Of a stretch of 64,000 nt of DNA, positions 59,883 to 64,000 are shown piece by piece. The stretch is from Desulfobacteraceae bacterium RAAP-1. GTDB taxonomy: Bacteria; Desulfobacterota; Desulfobacteria; Desulfobacterales; Desulfatirhabdiaceae. The notes below the pieces were generated by a model that saw nothing but the letters and a program-made list of their open reading frames with translations, did no database searches and was not told where the DNA came from. The stretch is from positions 1-64,000 of the forward strand of contig LKPX01000005.1 of assembly GCA_001443525.1 (NCBI GenBank), read 5' to 3'. The position numbers were made by a program, and so were the translations under genes. Position 1 is the stretch's first letter; each line of letters opens with the position of its first letter.

Positions 59883-60416
59883 ATGGATGAAGAACCGGGC
59901 AAAGTGATGGGATTGACATTGGATCAAAAAACGATTGATATTCTGGTTGCCAACATCATTCCCACATCGAAATATTTTGAGGCTCGCTTCAACCATCTTC
60001 AGTACCAGGTAGATGAATTGAAAGCTGGCCAGAAAAATCTGCTTGATGTTATGGACAAGCGCTTTGAGCAAGTTGACAACCGGTTTACAGAAATGAAAAG
60101 TGATATGGACAAGCGCTTTGCAGATATGCAATCCAACATGGACATGCGCTTTTCAGACATGCAAAATAACATGGAGATGCGTTTTGCAGAGGTGGACAGA
60201 CGTTTCGAACAAATTGAAAAGCGCTTTGAACAGGTGGATAAACACTTTCAACAGATCGAAGATAAGCTAGACAAGATACTGGAACGTATTGACCGAAGAA
60301 TTGATGAAGGTTTGCGTGAAAATCGGGCGCAGAGCATGCGTATGTTTACCTTTGCCATGACATTTTCCGCCATTTCCATGATTGGTCTGGTCGGAAAAAT
60401 GTTGAAGTTGTTTTAA
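59883..60416 (+). CDS. coiled-coil protein with C-terminal membrane helix
   Basis: A 177-aa protein: N-terminal DEEPGKVMGLTLDQKTIDIL, then a long coiled coil (about 45-145), and a C-terminal hydrophobic helix (FTFAMTFSAISMIGLVGKM). The coil contains three consecutive 11-residue units, MDKRFADMQSN, MDMRFSDMQNN and MEMRFAEVDRR, encoded by 33-bp DNA repeats (60105-60203). ATG 59883 is preceded by AAAGGAG. Resembles membrane-tethered coiled-coil proteins of unknown function found near accessory modules. Confidence 0.65.
   Translation: MDEEPGKVMGLTLDQKTIDILVANIIPTSKYFEARFNHLQYQVDELKAGQKNLLDVMDKRFEQVDNRFTEMKSDMDKRFADMQSNMDMRFSDMQNNMEMRFAEVDRRFEQIEKRFEQVDKHFQQIEDKLDKILERIDRRIDEGLRENRAQSMRMFTFAMTFSAISMIGLVGKMLKLF
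60105..60203 (+). repeat. three 33-bp tandem units in the coiled-coil gene
   Basis: Units start at ATG 60105, 60138 and 60171, each encoding an 11-residue hendecad. The first two units are the most similar at DNA level (GCGCTTT.CAGA.ATGCAA shared), indicating recent duplication. Confidence 0.75.
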
Positions 60417-60460
60417 AATCCAATGCTGAACGATAAAAAAATCATCGTGGTGATGCCGGC
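60415..60460 (+). repeat. 46-bp direct repeat, copy 1
   Basis: Identical over 46 bp to 61489-61534, which covers the start of the downstream GT2 gene. This copy begins in the stop region of the coiled-coil gene and diverges after GATGCCGGC. Confidence 0.9.
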
Positions 60461-60476
60461 TATGCCTGTTAACTGA
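60423..60476 (+). pseudogene. truncated duplicate of GT2 glycosyltransferase start
   Basis: ATG 60423 reads MLNDKKIIVVMPAMPVN and stops at TGA 60474-60476. The first 13 residues equal those of the intact GT2 at 61497; the rest is lost. It marks the left junction of the inserted segment. Confidence 0.8.
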
Positions 60477-60515
60477 GAATCAATATGAATCCCAGGTTAT
60501 TACGAGGCTGTTTAT

Positions 60516-61406
60516 ATGCATGATCAGAATTTCAAAAATCTGATTTTAGACTACCCTGTGCAATCTCTCGAATTTTTTGCCAGCGAGGAAGCTGGAATGG
60601 ATTTGTCGCAGGCCCGGATCATCCCACTGCGTCAGGAACAATTGATGGAGCGATTGGGAGATCGATTTCGGGAACTGGATACGCCGCTTCTGGTGGAATG
60701 GCCGGATGGCCGACGGGAAGCGCTTCTGTTTGTGATCGAAGAAGAGACGCTCAGCAGCAGATTTTCAATTCATCGGTTAGCCCGGTATTGTCTGGACATG
60801 GCGGAGTTGATGGAAACCGATCGTGTAATACCGGTGGTGGTTTTTTTACGTCCGGGAGACCACAGGAGAACGTTGCGGCTGGGCGGCAATCTCGCCTATC
60901 TGGAGTTCCGGTATCTGCTATGTGATTTGGGCAGATTGCCTGCAAAAATGTACTACAACAGCGCCAATATTGTCGCACGGCTGAACTTGCCCAATATGGC
61001 ATATTCTCCGGAGGATCGCATCGAGATATACCGGGCAGCGCAAACGGGGCTTGTTCAGCTTGAAAAGAATCCGGAACGGCAGCGAAAATACGCAGACTTC
61101 ATTGATTTTTATTCGGATTTGAACGAAGATGAGGTAAGTGTGTATCGTATGCGTTATCTGGTCAGAGAAGGAGAAGAAACGATGGGCCTGGTGAATGTGA
61201 TCAAAGAAGAAGGACGACAGCAAGGTGTTCAGCAAGGGTTGCTGGAAGGCATTGAGGCGCTGCTGGAGATCAAGTTCGGTGAACGAGGGCTGCACCTGCT
61301 CTCGGATATCGAAAAGATACTGGACACCAATCGCCTGCGGCAGATCAAGGAAGCGATCAAAACAAGCCGGGATGTCCAGGACGTGGAAAATATAATCTGG
61401 CATTGA
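60516..61406 (+). CDS. Rpn/DUF4351-like PD-(D/E)XK-type protein
   Basis: A 296-aa protein: an N-terminal nuclease-like domain, with TPLLVEWPDGRREALLFVIEEET (core LLVEWPDGRREALLFVIEEE) in place of a canonical D...ExK, RLARYCLDMAEL, then a helical tail with a Gln/Gly segment GRQQGVQQGLLEGIEALLEIKFGERGLHLL (core QQGVQQGLLEGIEALLEIKF). This tail is typical of Rpn-family and related transposase-like proteins. Members of the family are scattered, mobile and often multi-copy. GAGG precedes the ATG. The 46-bp repeat flanks it on both sides. Confidence 0.7.
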   Translation: MHDQNFKNLILDYPVQSLEFFASEEAGMDLSQARIIPLRQEQLMERLGDRFRELDTPLLVEWPDGRREALLFVIEEETLSSRFSIHRLARYCLDMAELMETDRVIPVVVFLRPGDHRRTLRLGGNLAYLEFRYLLCDLGRLPAKMYYNSANIVARLNLPNMAYSPEDRIEIYRAAQTGLVQLEKNPERQRKYADFIDFYSDLNEDEVSVYRMRYLVREGEETMGLVNVIKEEGRQQGVQQGLLEGIEALLEIKFGERGLHLLSDIEKILDTNRLRQIKEAIKTSRDVQDVENIIWH

Positions 61407-61435
61407 GCAGCATCTGCTCTAAAATCAAATTAGTG

Positions 61436-61459
61436 CAGGATGCCATCTCATATTATAAA
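61436..61459 (+). repeat. TPR-gene fragment
   Basis: CAGGATGCCATCTCATATTATAAA matches 58657-58680 of the second TPR gene at 22 of 24 positions (written here as its two halves CAGGATGCCATC and TCATATTATAAA). The frame around it reads VQDAISYYKMNCRS, a TPR helix, and stops at TAA 61508. It looks like the 3' end of a lost TPR gene. Confidence 0.65.
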
Positions 61460-61488
61460 ATGAATTGTCGTTCGATCCAGACAAAAAG

Positions 61489-61534
61489 AAAATCCAATGC
61501 TGAACGATAAAAAAATCATCGTGGTGATGCCGGC
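61489..61534 (+). repeat. 46-bp direct repeat, copy 2
   Basis: Second copy of the repeat at 60415-60460; it includes the ATG and the first 12 codons of the intact GT2 gene. Confidence 0.9.
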
Positions 61535-62249
61535 CTACAATGCGGCGCATACGCTTCGTATGACCTATGACGAAGTCATGGCTCAGCGCATTGTGGATCA
61601 GGTTATTCTGGTAGATGACGGCAGTAAAGACGAAACCGTATCCATTGCCAAAACCCTTCCGAATACTCTGGTCTATCAGCACCAGCATAATATGGGGTAT
61701 GGCGCCAATCAGAAATCGTGTTATGAACTGGCGCTGAAGGAAGGTGCGGATATTATCATCATGGTGCATCCGGATTGCCAATATACGCCGAAACTGATAC
61801 CGGCAATGGCGTCGCTAATCGCCAGCGGTCTGTACGAATGCGTTCTCGGTTCCAGAATATTGGGAGGAAACGCATTAAAAGGCGGAATGCCGGTGTGGCG
61901 CTATGTATCCAACCGGTTTCTGACGCTGGTTGAAAATCTTTTTCTTGGCGCTAAACTTTCCGAATACCATACCGGCTACCGAGCTTTTTCCAGAAGTCTT
62001 TTGGAACAATTGCCCCTGAAAGAAAATTCCGATGACTTTATCTTTGACAACCAGATTCTGGCGCAGATCATCTGGCATGGCTATACCATAGGCGAAGTCA
62101 GTTGCCCCACCCGATATTTTGACGAAGCATCCTCCATTAGTTTCTCACGAAGCATTACATACGGTCTGGGGTGTCTGAAGGTGTCTTTGCTGTATCGTTT
62201 GGCTGAAATGAATATGGTTTCGACGCCGTTGTTTCCCAAGTTACCCTGA
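61497..62249 (+). CDS. GT2 glycosyltransferase, polyprenyl-phosphate mannose/glucose synthase-like
   Basis: A 250-aa GT-A-fold enzyme: IIVVMPAYNAAHTL, ILVDDGSKDETVS with the first Asp pair, MVHPDCQYTPKL carrying the DxD-like metal motif, and HTGYRAFSR. The layout resembles dolichol/polyprenyl-phosphate mannosyltransferase (DPM1-like) but lacks C-terminal membrane helices. Such enzymes make lipid-phosphate sugars used by GT-C transferases, which fits the TPR GT-C proteins upstream; the link is inferred. ATG 61497, without a strong ribosome-binding site. Confidence 0.88.
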   Translation: MLNDKKIIVVMPAYNAAHTLRMTYDEVMAQRIVDQVILVDDGSKDETVSIAKTLPNTLVYQHQHNMGYGANQKSCYELALKEGADIIIMVHPDCQYTPKLIPAMASLIASGLYECVLGSRILGGNALKGGMPVWRYVSNRFLTLVENLFLGAKLSEYHTGYRAFSRSLLEQLPLKENSDDFIFDNQILAQIIWHGYTIGEVSCPTRYFDEASSISFSRSITYGLGCLKVSLLYRLAEMNMVSTPLFPKLP

Positions 62250-62345
62250 TATATTGCAATCAATTACAATTTCTTTTTGTAACAAATGTCGATAATAATC
62301 TATTACAAAAATAGCATGCTTGTCTTGACTGTTCGGTCGTAAACA

Positions 62346-62424
62346 TTCGGTAAACAGGTTTAGAATTTCGCATTATGTAAATAATTCATGATGGTTATGC
62401 GTATGCAAAAACCTGTTTACCGAA
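62346..62424. repeat. 16-bp perfect inverted repeat, 47-bp spacer
   Basis: TTCGGTAAACAGGTTT (62346-62361) and AAACCTGTTTACCGAA (62409-62424) upstream of glf. The spacer is AT-rich. Not followed by a T-run, so a transcription terminator is unlikely. It could be a regulator-binding or recombination site. Confidence 0.7.
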
Positions 62425-62506
62425 GGCTTGCGTTGAGTTCACTTTATTAGCTTGAAAATCGAGTGAAAAATCAAAATGAGGTTAATTATCTTTCGGTACT
62501 TTCGGT

Positions 62507-63658
62507 ATGTGTAAAAACTCCGATGTATTGATTGTCGGTGCAGGTTTCTTTGGTGCGGTGATAGCAGAAAGGTTGGCCGTTGATTCAGGTATCAAGGTTT
62601 GCGTGATCGATAAACGCCCACACATTGGCGGAAACTGCTATTCGAGCGTAGATGACGAAACCGGTGTGGAGTGTCACCACTACGGTTCGCATATATTTCA
62701 TACAAGCAACGAGCGCTGCTGGAATTATCTCCTTAATTTTACACAGTTTAATGCTTATCGGCACGTGGTGCATACCAAGTATCGCAATCAAGTGTACACC
62801 ATGCCCATCAATCTGGGAACCATCAATGCATTTTACGGCTGTAACTTAACACCATCTGATGCGGCGTCCTTTATCCGGCACGAAGTTGAACGGTCAGATG
62901 TAAAACATCCTGTAAACCTGGAAGAAAAGGCTATCTCGTTGATTGGAAGACCATTGTACGATGCCTTCATCAAAGGCTATACCTTAAAACAATGGGAAAC
63001 GGATCCGCGCGAACTTCCGGCTGACGTCATTACGCGCTTGCCGATGCGGTTTGATTATAACACGCGTTATTTCGATGATGTGCATGAAGGCATTCCCTTG
63101 AATGGCTACTCCCGCTTGTTTGAACGTATGCTGGATCATCCTAATATCGAGGTGTGTCTAAATACGAATTTTTTTGATCTGGGTGAACGGTGCAAGAATT
63201 ATGAGTTGATCGTTTATTCCGGTCCGATAGACCAGTATTTCAATTACAGCGAAGGCCGCTTGAATTGGCGCACCGTTCGGTTCGATATGCAACGGCATGA
63301 CTGTTCAGATTATCAAGGCTGTTCCGTGATGAATTATGCAGATTCATGGATACCCTTTACCCGAATCCATGAGTTTAAACACTTTCATCCTGAGCGCCAG
63401 CAGCTTCAAAGCACCATAACCTACACGGAATATCCACAGGCAGCCAGCCAAAATTGGGATCCATTTTATCCGGTCAACACCCCCCGAGATTTGGAATTAT
63501 TACAAAAATACAATGTGTTGGCTCAACAGGAAAATAGAGTGATTTTTGGAGGGCGATTAGGATACTATCGCTATATTGATATGGATGACACGATTATGGC
63601 AGCTTTAGATTGTTATGAAAATGAAATTCGGTCGCGAATAGCACTACGGTTAATATGA
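62507..63658 (+). CDS. glf: UDP-galactopyranose mutase
   Basis: A 383-aa FAD enzyme. The N-terminal FAD motif is VLIVGAGFFGAVIAERL, then RPHIGGNCYSSVDDETG and HHYGSHIFHT, YGSHIFHTSNERCW being the mutase signature, and IKGYTLKQWETDPREL. The C-terminal IFGGRLGYYRYIDMDD is conserved. It interconverts UDP-galactopyranose and UDP-galactofuranose, for cell-surface polysaccharide or glycan. ATG 62507. The GT2 gene downstream follows after 8 bp, suggesting an operon. Confidence 0.95.
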   Translation: MCKNSDVLIVGAGFFGAVIAERLAVDSGIKVCVIDKRPHIGGNCYSSVDDETGVECHHYGSHIFHTSNERCWNYLLNFTQFNAYRHVVHTKYRNQVYTMPINLGTINAFYGCNLTPSDAASFIRHEVERSDVKHPVNLEEKAISLIGRPLYDAFIKGYTLKQWETDPRELPADVITRLPMRFDYNTRYFDDVHEGIPLNGYSRLFERMLDHPNIEVCLNTNFFDLGERCKNYELIVYSGPIDQYFNYSEGRLNWRTVRFDMQRHDCSDYQGCSVMNYADSWIPFTRIHEFKHFHPERQQLQSTITYTEYPQAASQNWDPFYPVNTPRDLELLQKYNVLAQQENRVIFGGRLGYYRYIDMDDTIMAALDCYENEIRSRIALRLI

Positions 63659-63666
63659 GGTAACCA

Positions 63667-64000
63667 ATGTCAAATAAAATATTTTTTCTCCGTCCTACCG
63701 TTATAAGTGCAGCCGTATATGCTGAATTGCTCGTAATTATGCCGGTCTATAATGAAGATGCCAACATTGAAAATGTGGTTAATGAGTGGATGCCAGCACT
63801 GGATTCGCTCGGTACTACCAGTCAGATGCTATTATTGAACGATGGTTCCACAGATCAAACTCTGAAGCGGATGGAAACGCTGCAGCATCAGTGGGGAGAT
63901 CGTCTGCTCGTGGTTGATAAATTAAATTCTGGACATGGTTCTACTTGCCGTTTCGGATATGAAATCGCCACTTGCAGTGCATGTGAATGGATTTTGCAGA
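63667..64000 (+). CDS. GT2 glycosyltransferase, 5' part (cut by window edge)
   Basis: The first 111 codons of a DPM1-like or DUF-type GT2: LLVIMPVYNEDANIENVV, LLLNDGSTDQTLKRM with the NDGS in place of DDGS, and LNSGHGSTCRFGYE, the GHG motif of this subgroup. GAGG precedes ATG 63667. Start is inside the window, the end is not. Probably in one operon with glf. Confidence 0.85.
   Translation, partial: MSNKIFFLRPTVISAAVYAELLVIMPVYNEDANIENVVNEWMPALDSLGTTSQMLLLNDGSTDQTLKRMETLQHQWGDRLLVVDKLNSGHGSTCRFGYEIATCSACEWILQ

Noticed and set aside
60516-61406. Calling the Rpn-like protein a transposase of an insertion sequence
   Set aside because: No terminal inverted repeats or DDE motif; the flanking 46-bp repeat is a copied gene start, not an IS end.
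1-64000. tRNA, rRNA or CRISPR features
   Set aside because: Looked for tRNA T-loop-like sequences with matching acceptor stems, rRNA stretches and regularly spaced direct repeats; none was convincing. The only multi-copy elements are the palindromic repeats described.

Overview
The window is a 64-kb chromosomal segment of an anaerobic bacterium, most likely a Desulfobacterota member (Desulfobacterales-like). Pointers are a DVU0772-family small protein, an orphan 2-hydroxyacyl-CoA dehydratase/benzoyl-CoA reductase-type subunit, an acetyl-CoA hydrolase/CoA-transferase, a cytoplasmic molybdopterin oxidoreductase, a PPi-dependent phosphofructokinase and a selenocysteine-containing SelD. No rRNA, tRNA, CRISPR array or transposase gene was seen. 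The assignment is inferred from gene content only.

Layout. 0.1-13.6 kb is mostly minus strand: SDR, Uup ABC-F ATPase, a PIN-domain pair, the HgdB-like protein, a 617-aa unknown coupled to a SNF2 helicase, DUF486, GNAT, DVU0772-like and a molybdopterin oxidoreductase. 13.8-20.6 kb is plus strand: MBL-fold hydrolase, RmlD-like SDR, BrnT-type pair, EttA, HicAB, nitroreductase and a CDF transporter. SelD (minus, with an in-frame UGA at codon 21) precedes the CoA-transferase, a TusA-like protein and a hybrid histidine kinase. 25.9-29.7 kb is a fadN-fadA beta-oxidation operon behind a promoter whose -10 abuts a perfect Bacillus-type FadR box. PtsI-HPr (minus) is followed by lnt, prfB (programmed +1 frameshift), an HD protein and a 1395-aa membrane protein. 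40-48 kb holds a YkgJ-type protein, panC, metK, ahcY, a DUF4239 protein and PFP. 48.3-53.2 kb has a YqgE protein, a small Cys protein, a dynamin-like GTPase and an AAA ATPase with a nuclease-like tail.

53.5-64 kb is more AT-rich and accessory in character. HigBA is followed by two tandem copies of a two-gene module, type IV pilin plus a TPR-bearing GT-C membrane protein, the first with a sigma-54 promoter match. A scar region follows (frameshifted higA, coiled-coil protein, a 46-bp direct repeat copying the start of a glycosyltransferase gene, an Rpn-like protein, a TPR fragment), then a GT2 glycosyltransferase, UDP-galactopyranose mutase and a second GT2 cut by the window edge. The inferred theme is pilin or envelope glycosylation: GT2/Glf enzymes could supply sugars to GT-C transferases that modify the adjacent pilins.

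A dispersed, non-coding, MITE-like palindromic repeat of about 122-129 bp, with arms close to ACGGCTTCGTAAAAAGTCCG, occurs about ten times (full, internally deleted or half copies), all between genes and often starting inside a stop codon. It is the most conspicuous unexplained structure at the scale of the whole window.
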